From: Phenylobacterium sp.
GTDB taxonomy: Bacteria > Pseudomonadota > Alphaproteobacteria > Caulobacterales > Caulobacteraceae
Assembly: GCF_030697925.1 (NCBI RefSeq)
Contig: NZ_JAUYOJ010000233.1
Span: 1 to 53,018 of the forward strand
Direction: 5' to 3'
DNA: 53,018 nt
Shown here: positions 8,609-17,333 of the stretch, piece after piece
Numbering within the stretch: the first letter of the stretch is position 1
Layout: every line of letters begins with the position of its first letter
Notes under the pieces: model-generated
Seen by the model: only the letters and a program-made list of their open reading frames with translations
The model's database searches: none
What the model was told of the DNA's origin: nothing
Translations under genes and position numbers: made by a program

Positions 8609-9046
8609 ATGGCCGTTGAGATCAAGATCCTCCAGGCCGGTGACGAGGCCGTGCTCGGCCGCGTCGCGCCGGACGTGTTCGACAATCCGGTGGATCCGGC
8701 CCTCACCCGCGAATTCCTGGCCGATCCCCGCCACCACATCGCCGTCGCCGTGGACGACGGCCTGGTCGTGGGCTTCGCCTCGGGCGTCCACTACGTCCAT
8801 CCCGACAAGCCCGCCGAGCTCTGGATCAACGAGGTGGGCGTCGCCCCCAGCCACCACGGCCAGGGGCTTGGCAAGGCGGTGATGCGCGCCCTGCTCCAGG
8901 TCGGTCGCGACCATGGCTGCCGCGAGGCCTGGGTCATGACCAACGTCGGCAACACAGCCGCCCGGGCGCTCTACGTCTCGGTCGGCGGGACTGAGGGCGC
9001 CGATGACAGCGAGGACGCCGCGCTCGGCTATTCGTTCGCGCTCTAA
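8609..9046 (+). CDS. GNAT-family N-acetyltransferase (AAC(6')-like)
   Basis: A second GNAT acetyltransferase, 145 residues from the ATG at 8609 (MAVEIKILQAGDE). Motif A reads VAPSHHGQGLGKAVMRALL and motif B NTAARALYVSVGG. The arrangement EVGVAP..HHGQGLG resembles the aminoglycoside 6'-N-acetyltransferase-like subgroup, but resistance cannot be claimed from sequence. In-frame codons upstream to 8519 would overlap the divergent acetyltransferase and look non-coding, so the shorter start is preferred. Confidence 0.87.
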   Translation: MAVEIKILQAGDEAVLGRVAPDVFDNPVDPALTREFLADPRHHIAVAVDDGLVVGFASGVHYVHPDKPAELWINEVGVAPSHHGQGLGKAVMRALLQVGRDHGCREAWVMTNVGNTAARALYVSVGGTEGADDSEDAALGYSFAL

Positions 9047-9067
9047 GCCGCCCTCGCCCGCCCCGTC

Positions 9068-11308
9068 CTACCAGCGCTTGGCCAGGGTCACCCCATAGGT
9101 GCGCGGGGCGTTGTAGTTGCGGTTGCCGTAGCCGAGGGCGGCCAGGTTGATGCCCTGGGTCAGGTGCTGATCGTCGGTCAGGTTCTTGCCCCAGACGGCG
9201 ATCTCCAGGTCGTGGGCGGTGGAGATCAGGGCCACGCGGCCGTCGAAGGTCCAATAGTTCTCCTGGTGCAGCAGCGGATCGTTCAGGGCGTCCTTGAACA
9301 CCTCGTCCGAATAGTGCGCCCCGCCCTGCAGGCTGAGGCTCCAGTCCGCAGAAAGGTCGACCTCGTACTGGGCCGAGCCGTTGAAGGTCAGCGACGGCGC
9401 GTTGGGCAGTTCGTTGCCTGACGGCGCCGTGCCGCTGGTGATGGCGAAGGACCCCAGTTTGGTGTGCAGGAGGCCAAGGCCTGCTTGCAAGGTCAGGCCC
9501 TCCAGGCTCGGCGGCCGCAGGGTGACGTCGAGATCGGCGCCGTAGAGGTCGGCCTGGTCGATATTGCCCAAGCGCTGGATCGGCAGCGCGCCGGACGTAT
9601 CGCGGATGAACGACTGCACGTCGTGATACCCGTAAAAGAACACGCTGGCCGAAGCCTGCAGTCCAATGTCGGGAACCCGACGCTTCCAGCCGGCCTCCAG
9701 CGCCACCAGCCGCTCGGGCTTGTAGGGAATGAGTTGGGCCGTGGCCGTGGTCATGCCGGAGAAGAAGCCGCCCGACTTCACGCCCTGCGAGGCGCTGACA
9801 TAGAATAGGGTCAACGGGTCGGCTTTCAGGTTGAGGCCGAGCTTCCAGGACCAGTTGGTGTCGTCGATCTTCTGGTCGATGATGGAGAGCGGGATCGGTC
9901 CCGCTCCGCAGGGCGCCAGGATCAGCGCGCTGCCCGGGCACAGCTCCACCAGGTCGACCGCGCCGCCGCGATTGGACTTCTCCTCCCAGGTGTAGCGCAG
10001 GCCGGTGATGACGCTCAGGCGCTCGCTGACCTTCCATTCGCCGTGGGCGAACAACGCCGCGGAGTCCGTCGACTGGTCGGCGACGCTCATGGTGCGGGTG
10101 TTGAACAGGTCCTCGAAGAAGCCCGGCGTGGTGACCTTCACCCGGTCGGTCGAGAGGAACCCGCCCACCAGCCATTCCAGCTGTTCGCTCGAGCCAGCCA
10201 GGCGCAGTTCCTGGGAGAGCTGGTTGATCTTGTCGGTCTGGATGAAGTCGGTCTGCCGCAAGGGGCTGGCGTCGGTGTCGATATAGAAGCTGCGCGCGAA
10301 ATTGGCGTAGCCCGTCACCGAGGTCAGGGTGGCGAATCCGAGATCCCAGTCGACCTTCAGGGTCGTGGCGACCTGGTCGAAATTGTAGAACTGCCGGCCC
10401 GACCAGTCGCCGCTGAACGGGTCGCCGTCGAGGTCCACATAGCCGAAGAAGTTGCTGCAGCGCGGGCTGCCGGGGCATGGCGCGCCGGGCGCCAGCGGCG
10501 ACGGGAACTGGCCGAAATACTCCCCCTGCCCCATCTCGGACCGCGACCGCTGGCCTTCGATCTTCAGGTTGATGTCGAGGGCGTCGTTGGGCGTCCAGCG
10601 GGCCAGCGCGCGGCCGATCCAGAGGTCGCGCCGGCCGATGTCGCGGTTGATCACTCGGTTGAAGTAGTAGCCCTCGCCCTGCTGGATGGTCTTGGCGGCG
10701 AAGCGCAGGGCCAGGGTGTCAGACACCGGCAGATTGACCATGCCCTCCAGGTCGTAGCTGTCATAGTTCCCGAGGCCGGCGGCGGCCCGGGCGGAAAATC
10801 GGTCCGTCGAGGGCTTGGCCGTGACGATGTTGATGGCGCCGGCGGTCGAGTTGCGGCCATAGAGCGTGCCCTGCGGGCCCTTCAGCACCTCCACCCGCTC
10901 CAGGTCGAAGAGGTCGAAGCTCATCTGGGCCAGGGAGGCCAGATAGACCTCGTCCACATAGACCCCGGCGCTGGGATTGTTGGTCGACGAGAAGTCGTCC
11001 AGGCCCACCCCACGGATGGTGATGATCGGCATGGCGCCGGCCACCTGCTCCTTGATGTCCAGGCTGGAGACGACGGAGGTCAGGTCCCTCACCTGCTCGA
11101 TGCGGCGCTCGGCCAGCTCCGTGGCGCCGACCACCTCCAGGGTCCCGCCGACGTCCAGCACATCCTGGGCCCGCTTCTGGGCGGTGACGGTGATCTCCTC
11201 CATCACCGTGGCCTCCTGGGCGCTCGCGTGGAAGCCGGTTAGCAGCACCGCGGCCCCCAGCATGGTGGAACCCAGCAGCGCCGCGCGATTGCCGTGTTGG
11301 CGGATCAT
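9068..11308 (-). CDS. TonB-dependent outer-membrane receptor
   Basis: A 746-residue outer-membrane beta-barrel transporter. The signal peptide is residues 1 to about 30 (Arg-rich start, hydrophobic core, ASA cleavage before QEA). A TonB box-like EEITVTAQKR follows at about 37-46, then the plug domain (ITIRGVGLDDFSSTNNPSAG, VEVLKGPQGTLYGRNSTAGAI) and a barrel ending NAPRTYGVTLAKRW with an aromatic C-terminus. Caulobacterales carry many such receptors for siderophores, plant polymers and other large solutes; the ligand is unknown. It is divergent from a double TetR regulator, with a 179-bp intergenic region rich in operator-like motifs. Confidence 0.94.
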   Translation of the reverse strand: MIRQHGNRAALLGSTMLGAAVLLTGFHASAQEATVMEEITVTAQKRAQDVLDVGGTLEVVGATELAERRIEQVRDLTSVVSSLDIKEQVAGAMPIITIRGVGLDDFSSTNNPSAGVYVDEVYLASLAQMSFDLFDLERVEVLKGPQGTLYGRNSTAGAINIVTAKPSTDRFSARAAAGLGNYDSYDLEGMVNLPVSDTLALRFAAKTIQQGEGYYFNRVINRDIGRRDLWIGRALARWTPNDALDINLKIEGQRSRSEMGQGEYFGQFPSPLAPGAPCPGSPRCSNFFGYVDLDGDPFSGDWSGRQFYNFDQVATTLKVDWDLGFATLTSVTGYANFARSFYIDTDASPLRQTDFIQTDKINQLSQELRLAGSSEQLEWLVGGFLSTDRVKVTTPGFFEDLFNTRTMSVADQSTDSAALFAHGEWKVSERLSVITGLRYTWEEKSNRGGAVDLVELCPGSALILAPCGAGPIPLSIIDQKIDDTNWSWKLGLNLKADPLTLFYVSASQGVKSGGFFSGMTTATAQLIPYKPERLVALEAGWKRRVPDIGLQASASVFFYGYHDVQSFIRDTSGALPIQRLGNIDQADLYGADLDVTLRPPSLEGLTLQAGLGLLHTKLGSFAITSGTAPSGNELPNAPSLTFNGSAQYEVDLSADWSLSLQGGAHYSDEVFKDALNDPLLHQENYWTFDGRVALISTAHDLEIAVWGKNLTDDQHLTQGINLAALGYGNRNYNAPRTYGVTLAKRW

Positions 11309-11378
11309 GATCGTTCCCTCCCCGTGCTTTCCCCGCTTGTCCCGAACCGCGTCGTGCGGTCATCGCCGAAGAAATTTG

Positions 11379-11392
11379 ACATCAAAGTATGT
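11379..11392. promoter_or_regulatory. operator-like motif, copy 1
   Basis: ACATCAAAGTATGT has ACAT/ATGT dyad ends and shares ACATCnnnGTATGT with a second copy at 11434-11447, 55 bp away. It overlaps a forward TTGACA (11376-11381) that could be the -35 of the double-TetR gene, with TTGATAAC at 11394-11401 as a Caulobacter-type -10. Confidence 0.45.
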
Positions 11393-11395
11393 GTT

Positions 11396-11425
11396 GATAA
11401 CGGCACGAGCAGAATTGCTTGTCAA
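11396..11425 (-). promoter_or_regulatory. candidate promoter of the TonB-dependent receptor
   Basis: On the reverse strand TTGACA (11420-11425) is separated by 18 bp from GTTATC (11396-11401), giving a plausible promoter about 80 bp upstream of the receptor start codon. The operator-like copy 2 lies 9 bp upstream of this -35 and copy 1 just downstream of the -10. Confidence 0.4.
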
Positions 11426-11433
11426 CGAATTCC

Positions 11434-11447
11434 ACATCTGCGTATGT
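11434..11447. promoter_or_regulatory. operator-like motif, copy 2
   Basis: ACATCTGCGTATGT is the second copy of ACATCnnnGTATGT. It lies 41 bp upstream of the double-TetR start codon and upstream of the proposed receptor promoter. Two like-oriented sites in the divergent region are what a TetR-family repressor controlling both genes would need (inference). Confidence 0.45.
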
Positions 11448-11487
11448 TTTCTCAACCCTGCGTCCAGAAGCGCCGGGAGCCGAGGCC

Positions 11488-12774
11488 ATGTCGCAGATTC
11501 CAAAGATATTTTCCGATCGGAGCGCCAAGCCGGGCGAACCCGTCGGGCGAACCCGCAAGCGTGGCCTGAAGCGCGAGGCGCTGCTGGCCCAGGCCACGCA
11601 GCTGTTCAATCTGCGCGGCATCGCGGCCACCTCCCTGAGCGACATCGCCGCCGAGGCGGGCCTGACGCGGGCGGCGCTCTACTACTATGTCGACGACCGG
11701 GCCGAGCTGGTCTTCCAGTGCTACATGCGGGCCTGCGAGCAGACCGCCGAGAACCTCGCCATCGCGTCAGAAACGGCGACGGACGGCCTGGGCCAGGTCC
11801 TGGCCTTCGTCGAGCGCGCGGCCGCCCCCGACCGCCCCCCGGCCGCGGTGCTCAGCGAGATTGGCTACCTGACCTCACCCCATCGTGAGCTGGTGGAAAC
11901 CGCCAACCGCCGCAACGCCGCCCATCTGGAGGCGATGATCGAGCTGGGCGTCCGCGAGGGCGGGATCCGGCTGTGCGACGCAAAGATCGCCGCCCAGTCG
12001 ATCATTGGCATGCTGTCCTGGTCCCAGCTCTCCCCCTACTGGGTGCAGGGGACCAAGGGCCGGAGCTTCCGGGCGCGCACCGGCGCGGCCCTACTGGACC
12101 TGCTGAAGAACGGCGTCGGCCGCGGCGCACGCAACGTCCAGCCCTGTCCTGTCGACGCCCAGAGCTTCCTGCCCGGCCGCTTCAACGCCTTCGACCGCCG
12201 CGAGGCCGCCGAGATGAAGACCGCCCAGCTGGTGATGACGGCCTCGCAGCTCTTCAACCGCAACGGCATCGAGGCGACGTCGCTGGACGACGTCAGCGCC
12301 GCGCTCGGGGCCACCAAGGGCGTGGTCTACCACTACATGCAGGACAAGACCGACCTGGTGGTCCGCTGCTACGAGCGCGCCTTCGACCTGTTCGAAGCCT
12401 TCGTCCAGACGGCCAAGGCCCACGGCGCCACGGGCTTCGAGCGCTCGATGATCGGCGTGCACCTCAACGCCCAGGCCCAGGTCGGTGAACTGTCGCCGCT
12501 GATGCCGCAGCCGGGCCTGGACGCCCTGCCCGTGCCGCAGCGCCAGGCCTTCGTCCGACGCGCCAATCGGCTGCGCACCCAGTTCTCGGCCTTCATGCGC
12601 CAAGGGATCGCGGACGGCTCGTGCCGGTCCTGCGACGTGCCCATCGTCGCCCAACTGGGCGCGGGCGCCTTCGGCTGGCTGCCCAAGTGGATCACCCCTG
12701 ACGACGCGCGCGATCCGCGCCGGTTCGGCGACGAGATCGTCGCCCTCTTCACCCTAGGCCTGAAAGCGAGCTGA
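11488..12774 (+). CDS. tandem (double-domain) TetR-family regulator
   Basis: 428 residues holding two complete TetR modules in one chain. HTH 1 spans about residues 25-75 (ALLAQATQLFNLRGIAATSL then IAAEAGLTRAALYYYVDDR); HTH 2 spans about 243-293 (MTASQLFNRNGIEATSLDDV then SAALGATKGVVYHYMQDK). Each is followed by a helical ligand-binding-type region. Normal TetR proteins are near 200 aa and dimerise, so this looks like a covalent pseudo-dimer from a duplication. The ATG at 11488 is chosen for its GGGAG 8 bp upstream. The esterase gene follows 2 bp after the stop. Confidence 0.88.
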   Translation: MSQIPKIFSDRSAKPGEPVGRTRKRGLKREALLAQATQLFNLRGIAATSLSDIAAEAGLTRAALYYYVDDRAELVFQCYMRACEQTAENLAIASETATDGLGQVLAFVERAAAPDRPPAAVLSEIGYLTSPHRELVETANRRNAAHLEAMIELGVREGGIRLCDAKIAAQSIIGMLSWSQLSPYWVQGTKGRSFRARTGAALLDLLKNGVGRGARNVQPCPVDAQSFLPGRFNAFDRREAAEMKTAQLVMTASQLFNRNGIEATSLDDVSAALGATKGVVYHYMQDKTDLVVRCYERAFDLFEAFVQTAKAHGATGFERSMIGVHLNAQAQVGELSPLMPQPGLDALPVPQRQAFVRRANRLRTQFSAFMRQGIADGSCRSCDVPIVAQLGAGAFGWLPKWITPDDARDPRRFGDEIVALFTLGLKAS

Positions 12775-12776
12775 CC

Positions 12777-13934
12777 ATGGCGCTGGCGACCCACGACGAA
12801 ATCCGGATTCACGGCACGGTCGCCCCGGGCTTCGAGCCGGTGCGGGACCGGTTCGCCGCCAATTTCACGCGTGACGACGACAGCCGCGAGGTCGGGGCGG
12901 CGATGGCGGTCTATCGCCATGGCGCGCTGGTGGTCGATCTTTGGGCCGGCTTCCGCGACGAGGCCCGCCGCGATCCCTGGACCGCCGACACCCTGGTCAA
13001 TGTCTGGTCGACCACCAAGGGGATCACAGCCATCGCCCTCGCCCGCCTGGTGGACCAAGGCAAGGTCGATTACGCCGCCCCGGTCGCCACCTACTGGCCG
13101 GAATTCGCGCAGGCCGGGAAGGCTGACATCACGGTCGCCCAGTTGGTCTCGCACCAGGCGGGCCTGCCGGGCTTCGACGACCCGACCCCGCTCTGCGACT
13201 TCTATGACTGGGAGACGGTGGCGGGCCGGCTGGCCGCCCAGGCGCCGATGTGGGAGCCGGGGACCAAGAACTCCTATCACGCCATGACCTACGGCTTCCT
13301 GGCCGGGGAGATCATCCGCCGGGTCAGCGGTCGCAGCGTCGGGTGCTTCGTGGCCGAGGAGATCGCCGGCCCCCTGGGCGCCGACGTCCATATCGGCCTG
13401 GCCGAACGCGACGAACCCCGGGTGGCGCCGATGATCGCGCCCCGCGCCGGCGAGGCCTTCGATCCCGCGACCATGCCGCCCGAGGCCCTAGCCGCGGTGG
13501 CCAACCCGGCCATGGAGCCGACCATTCCCCACGACCGCGCCTGGCGCGCCGCCGAGGTTCCGGCTGGCAATGGCCACGCCACCGCGCTCGGCCTGGCGAA
13601 GATCTATGGCGCGCTGGCCAATGGCGGCGAACTGGGCGGCGTTCGGTTGATGTCGGCCGAGACCATCGGCAAGCTGACGACTGTCCAGACCCGGCGGGAG
13701 GACGTCATGCTCGGCTTCAAGCCGTTCTGGGCCCACGGCGTGGCGCTCAACGACTCCGGCGTGTTCGGGCCCCATGCTGGGACTTTCGGCCACTCCGGCT
13801 GGGGTGGCTCGTTCGCCTGCGCCGATCCGGGAAGCGGTGTGGCCATCGGCTATGCCATGAACCAGATGGGCGGCGGCCTGGTGGGCGATCCCCGCGCCGT
13901 CGGCCTGTGCCACGCGGTCTTTGGCAGCCTCTAG
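12777..13934 (+). CDS. serine hydrolase, class C beta-lactamase/EstB-like esterase
   Basis: Beta-lactamase-fold serine hydrolase of the family VIII esterase/EstB type. The SxxK motif is S78-TTK81, the YxN-equivalent is YHA near 167 (Y-x-A) and the KTG-equivalent is HSGWGG near 339. No convincing signal peptide is visible, so it is probably cytoplasmic. It starts 2 bp after the double-TetR gene and is likely cotranscribed, suggesting hydrolysis of an ester or amide compound taken up through the nearby TonB receptor (inference). Antibiotic hydrolysis is not implied. Confidence 0.88.
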   Translation: MALATHDEIRIHGTVAPGFEPVRDRFAANFTRDDDSREVGAAMAVYRHGALVVDLWAGFRDEARRDPWTADTLVNVWSTTKGITAIALARLVDQGKVDYAAPVATYWPEFAQAGKADITVAQLVSHQAGLPGFDDPTPLCDFYDWETVAGRLAAQAPMWEPGTKNSYHAMTYGFLAGEIIRRVSGRSVGCFVAEEIAGPLGADVHIGLAERDEPRVAPMIAPRAGEAFDPATMPPEALAAVANPAMEPTIPHDRAWRAAEVPAGNGHATALGLAKIYGALANGGELGGVRLMSAETIGKLTTVQTRREDVMLGFKPFWAHGVALNDSGVFGPHAGTFGHSGWGGSFACADPGSGVAIGYAMNQMGGGLVGDPRAVGLCHAVFGSL

Positions 13935-13961
13935 GCTGGCCTCCCGGACGAAGCGCCCCAT

Positions 13962-14984
13962 ATGGGGCGGATGACAACGCTCTCCGTCCTCGATCTGTCG
14001 CCCATCGTCGAGGGCGGCGACGCCGCTCAGTCGTTCCGCAACACCCGCGACCTGGCCCAGCACGCCGAACGCTGGGGCTACAAGCGCTATTGGCTGGCCG
14101 AGCATCACAACATGACCGGGGTGGCCAGCGCCGCCACCGCGGTGATCATCGGCCATGTGGCGGAGGCGACCACCACCATCCGGGTGGGGGCCGGCGGCGT
14201 CATGCTGCCCAACCACGCGCCGCTGGTGATCGCCGAGCAGTTCGGCACCCTGGCCTCGCTCTATCCGGACCGGATCGACCTGGGCCTCGGCCGCGCGCCG
14301 GGTTCGGACCAGGCCACGGCTCGGGCGCTGCGGCGAAACCTCGCCTCCGACGTCGATCAGTTCCCGCGCGACGTCATCGAGCTGATGGACTATTTCCGGC
14401 CCGCCCAGCCGGGCCAGCTCATCCGCGCCGTGCCGGGCGCGGGGCTGGAGGTGGAATTTTGGATCCTGGGTTCCAGCACCTACGGCGCCCAGCTCGCCGC
14501 GGCCCTGGGCCTGCCGTTCGCCTTCGCCTCGCATTTCGCCCCTGCCTATCTGGACCAGGCCCTAGCGCTCTATCGCAGCCAGTTCCGGCCATCCGAGCAC
14601 CTGGACCGACCGCATGTGATGGCGGGGGTGAACGTGGTGGGCGCCGAGACCGACGCCGAGGCCCAGCGGCTCTTCACTTCAGTGAAGCAGGCCTTCATCA
14701 ACCTGGGTCAGGGACGGCCCGGTCCCCTGCCGCCGCCGATCGACGACCCGGACGGTCGTCTGGACCAGCTTGGCGGGCCGATGCTGCGCCAGGCGTTGAG
14801 CTGCGCGATCGTGGGCTCGCGCCTGACGGTGGCCCGCGGCCTGGCGGCCTTCGTCGAACGCACCGGCGCCGACGAACTGATGGTCACCGCCCAAGTGTTC
14901 GACCACGCCGCGCGGCTGGCTTCGTTCGAGATCGCCGCTCAGGCGCGCGACGATCTTGCGCGCCTGGAGACGGCAAAGGCCTAG
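13962..14984 (+). CDS. LLM-class flavin-dependent oxidoreductase (MsnO8-like)
   Basis: Bacterial luciferase-like monooxygenase, TIM barrel using reduced flavin. The MsnO8-type pattern is clear: LSVLDLSPI at the start, RYWLAEHHN (about 44-52), [20 protein letters not shown] stretch, then [14 protein letters not shown]. Substrate unknown. Two starts are possible: ATG 13962 or ATG 13971 (MTTLSVLDL, the usual family N-terminus). A perfect 16-bp palindrome, CGCCCCATATGGGGCG, covers the first ATG. The gene is 27 bp after the esterase and probably in the same transcript. Its TAG interlocks with the stop of the convergent gene. Confidence 0.9.
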   Translation: MGRMTTLSVLDLSPIVEGGDAAQSFRNTRDLAQHAERWGYKRYWLAEHHNMTGVASAATAVIIGHVAEATTTIRVGAGGVMLPNHAPLVIAEQFGTLASLYPDRIDLGLGRAPGSDQATARALRRNLASDVDQFPRDVIELMDYFRPAQPGQLIRAVPGAGLEVEFWILGSSTYGAQLAAALGLPFAFASHFAPAYLDQALALYRSQFRPSEHLDRPHVMAGVNVVGAETDAEAQRLFTSVKQAFINLGQGRPGPLPPPIDDPDGRLDQLGGPMLRQALSCAIVGSRLTVARGLAAFVERTGADELMVTAQVFDHAARLASFEIAAQARDDLARLETAKA

Positions 14985-15160
14985 TCGGTCGTATCGTCGA
15001 CCGGCGCGTCGGGGCCGTTCTTCTTCATGGAATCGATGGCCGCCTTGGCGCTGGCCTTGGACGAATAGCCCTCGGTCGAGAACATGACTTCGCTGTTGTA
15101 CTTGAACCGGACCCGGAATTCCCCAGCCTTGTCCTTGTAGATCTCAAACTTATGGGCCAC
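14981..15160 (-). CDS. small YegP-like (DUF1508) protein, single repeat
   Basis: 59-residue protein with one DUF1508 repeat: [20 protein letters not shown], then [21 protein letters not shown]. coli YegP has two such repeats; one-repeat forms are common in alphaproteobacteria. Function is unknown. The GTG at 15160 is selected because GAGGGAGG lies 8 bp upstream and the homologous region starts there; the frame extends back to 15259 but those residues are low-complexity. The stop TAG shares CTAG (14981-14984) with the stop of the luciferase-like gene. Confidence 0.85.
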   Translation of the reverse strand: MAHKFEIYKDKAGEFRVRFKYNSEVMFSTEGYSSKASAKAAIDSMKKNGPDAPVDDTTD

Positions 15161-15349
15161 GCGCGGCCTCCCTCTTCTGGGTTGAGTTGATCGCCCCTGG
15201 CGAGATTTGGCCGTACGCCGCGAGCCGTCAAGCCACGATCCGGCGACACTCGCCGCCACACTAAGGCCACGCTTTGGGCGCGCCTTTCGCTTCGGCCGTC
15301 GTGGGCTTATTTATCGACATAGCGCTCGCCTTCGCACCGGAGCATCCCC

Positions 15350-15850
15350 ATGCGCGCACTTCTCTTCACGGCCTTCACCTTCCTCGGCCTGGTCGGTTCC
15401 GCCCTGGCCGAACCCCTGTCGACCGTTTCCAGCGTCAAGGTCACCGTCGGTCCCGAACTCGCCAAGAAGGCGGCGGAGGACTACGGCGTCCGCGATGTCG
15501 ACCGCCTGGTCGCCGAGCTCCAGGCCGACGTCCAACGCCAACTACAGCGCACCGGCGTCCTGGCCGGCGGGCGGGTCGAACTCACCCTGACCGACGCCCG
15601 GCCCAACCGCCCGACCTTCAAGCAGCTGGGCGACCGCCCCGGCCTCTCCTACCAGAGCTTCGGCACCGGCGGGCTGGCGATCGAGGGCAAGGCCATCTCC
15701 ATCGACGGCGACGTCACGCCCATCCGCTACAGCTGGTACGAGACCGATATCCGCGACTCGCGTATCGGCGGCACCTGGGCCGACGCCGAGCACGGCATCG
15801 ACCGGTTCGCCTACCGACTGGGGCGCGGCAAGGTCTATGCGCGCCGTTAG
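15350..15850 (+). CDS. secreted hypothetical protein
   Basis: 166 residues with a clear Sec signal peptide (residues 1-20, hydrophobic core LLFTAFTFLGLVG, cleavage after ALA), so probably periplasmic. The mature part has a charged segment VDRLVAELQADVQRQLQRTG (about 51-70), then mixed beta-like sequence with RPTFKQLGDRPGLSYQSFG and DGDVTPIRYSWYETDI. I do not recognise a named family. It is not obviously in an operon: the next gene starts 73 bp later and the preceding gene is on the other strand. Confidence 0.75.
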   Translation: MRALLFTAFTFLGLVGSALAEPLSTVSSVKVTVGPELAKKAAEDYGVRDVDRLVAELQADVQRQLQRTGVLAGGRVELTLTDARPNRPTFKQLGDRPGLSYQSFGTGGLAIEGKAISIDGDVTPIRYSWYETDIRDSRIGGTWADAEHGIDRFAYRLGRGKVYARR

Positions 15851-15923
15851 GACTTGCCTCTGCCAGCGACGCGCGTTCTGATCCGGGCGCGCCGAAAGTA
15901 GGGCGCACCTAGGGGATTTCGTG

Positions 15924-17333
15924 ATGACCGCGCCGGCCGAACGCCGCTCCAACTGGACTCTGGCGGCGCTGGCGGCGCCCTGTCTGCCGCTTGCCGGCCT
16001 GGGCCTGCCGCTGGTGGTCTATCTGCCGGAATTCTACGCCAGCGAGCTGGGCCTGAGCCTGGCCTCGGTGGGCGCGGCCTTCGGCGCCGTGCGGCTGCTG
16101 GACGTCGCCTTCGACCCCTATATCGGCGGGGTGATGGACCGCACCCGCTCGCGGTTCGGCCGGTTCAAGCTGTGGTTCGCACTCAGCGCGCCGATCCTCA
16201 TGCTGGCCACCTACATGCTGTTCATGGCCAAGCCCGGTGTGACCGGCGCCTACCTCTGGTTCTGGCTGCTGGTGGTCTATGCCGGGGTCTCGATGGCGGG
16301 CCTGTCGCAACTGGCCTGGGGCGCGGTGCTGTCGCCCGAGTACAATCAGCGATCCCGCATCTATGCCTGGTGGCAGGCGGGCAATGTCGTGGGGATGATC
16401 CTTGTTCTCACCCTGCCAGCCGTCCTGCCCTTCATCGGCGTCTCGGCCCACGCCGCGGGCGTGGCCTCCATGGGCTGGTTCATCATCGCCCTGATGCCTC
16501 TGACGGTCGGCTGGGCGCTCTGGAAGGTTCCCGAGCCGGCCGTCACCACGCCGCCGAAGCGGGCAGGATTCCGCGAATACTTCGACCTCTTCAAGCGGCC
16601 CTCCGTGGTCCGCCTGCTGATCACCGACTTCCTGGTCGGGACCGGGCCGGCCATCACCGGCGCCTTGTTCTTCTTCTTTTTCGAGCGGGTGAAGGGCTTC
16701 GACAAGGGCGCCGCCAGCCTGCTGCTGCTGATCTATTTCATCGGCGGCCTAGTCGGCGCCCCGCTCTGGAACTGGATGGCCCACAAGATCGGCAAGCACC
16801 GGGCGCTCGCCGTCTCCGGCCTGGTCTATGCGGCCATGACCATGTGCGCCCTGCTGATCCCCATGGGCAATTTCGTGATCGCCGCGGTGCTGATGTTCCT
16901 GATCGGCGTGCCCTATGCGGCCGGCGCCTTCCTGCTGCGGGCCATGATGGCCGATGTCAGCGACCAGGAGCGGCTGCAGGGCGGCGTGGACCGCACGGCC
17001 CTGCTCTACGCCATCCTTGCCGGCACCGTGAAGATCGGCTCGGCGCTCGCGGTGTTCGTGACCTTCCCGGCCCTGCAGGCCTTGGGCTTCGATCCCACCG
17101 CCAAGGGGGTCGATTCCGGCCTCGACGGGGTCGCCATCGTCTTCTCCGCCGTGCCAGCGGCCATGGCGCTCGCGGCCAGCTGGCTGATCATGGGCTTCCC
17201 CTTGACCTCCGCGCGCCACGCCGAGATCCGCGAGGAACTCAGCCGACGCGATCTCGCCGAAGCCGCCCCCGAAATGGGCTCCGACCCCAGGTTCACCGAA
17301 GAGATCCATGCCGCCGTCAAACCCGCCGAGTGA
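15924..17333 (+). CDS. GPH/MelB-type MFS transporter
   Basis: Glycoside-pentoside-hexuronide:cation symporter-type permease (MFS_2), about 12 membrane segments in 470 residues. The hallmark loop is DVAFDPYIGGVMDRTRSRFG near residues 53-72, followed by RFKLW, and a central loop with RAGFREYFDLFKRPSVVRLL. Family members move sugars or other solutes with Na+ or H+; related alphaproteobacterial members have unknown cargo. I use ATG 15924, 7 bp after AGGGGA; a GTG at 15921 is also in frame. Its 3' end overlaps mazG by 26 bp. Confidence 0.88.
   Translation: MTAPAERRSNWTLAALAAPCLPLAGLGLPLVVYLPEFYASELGLSLASVGAAFGAVRLLDVAFDPYIGGVMDRTRSRFGRFKLWFALSAPILMLATYMLFMAKPGVTGAYLWFWLLVVYAGVSMAGLSQLAWGAVLSPEYNQRSRIYAWWQAGNVVGMILVLTLPAVLPFIGVSAHAAGVASMGWFIIALMPLTVGWALWKVPEPAVTTPPKRAGFREYFDLFKRPSVVRLLITDFLVGTGPAITGALFFFFFERVKGFDKGAASLLLLIYFIGGLVGAPLWNWMAHKIGKHRALAVSGLVYAAMTMCALLIPMGNFVIAAVLMFLIGVPYAAGAFLLRAMMADVSDQERLQGGVDRTALLYAILAGTVKIGSALAVFVTFPALQALGFDPTAKGVDSGLDGVAIVFSAVPAAMALAASWLIMGFPLTSARHAEIREELSRRDLAEAAPEMGSDPRFTEEIHAAVKPAE

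Noticed and set aside
8609..9046. Aminoglycoside resistance gene
   Set aside because: Only general GNAT motifs are visible; AAC(6')-like similarity does not establish resistance.
13250..15190. Long forward open frame of 646 codons
   Set aside because: It is an alternate frame of the serine hydrolase and luciferase-like genes, very rich in Arg/Pro/Gly, with no recognisable domain; it is a GC-rich shadow.
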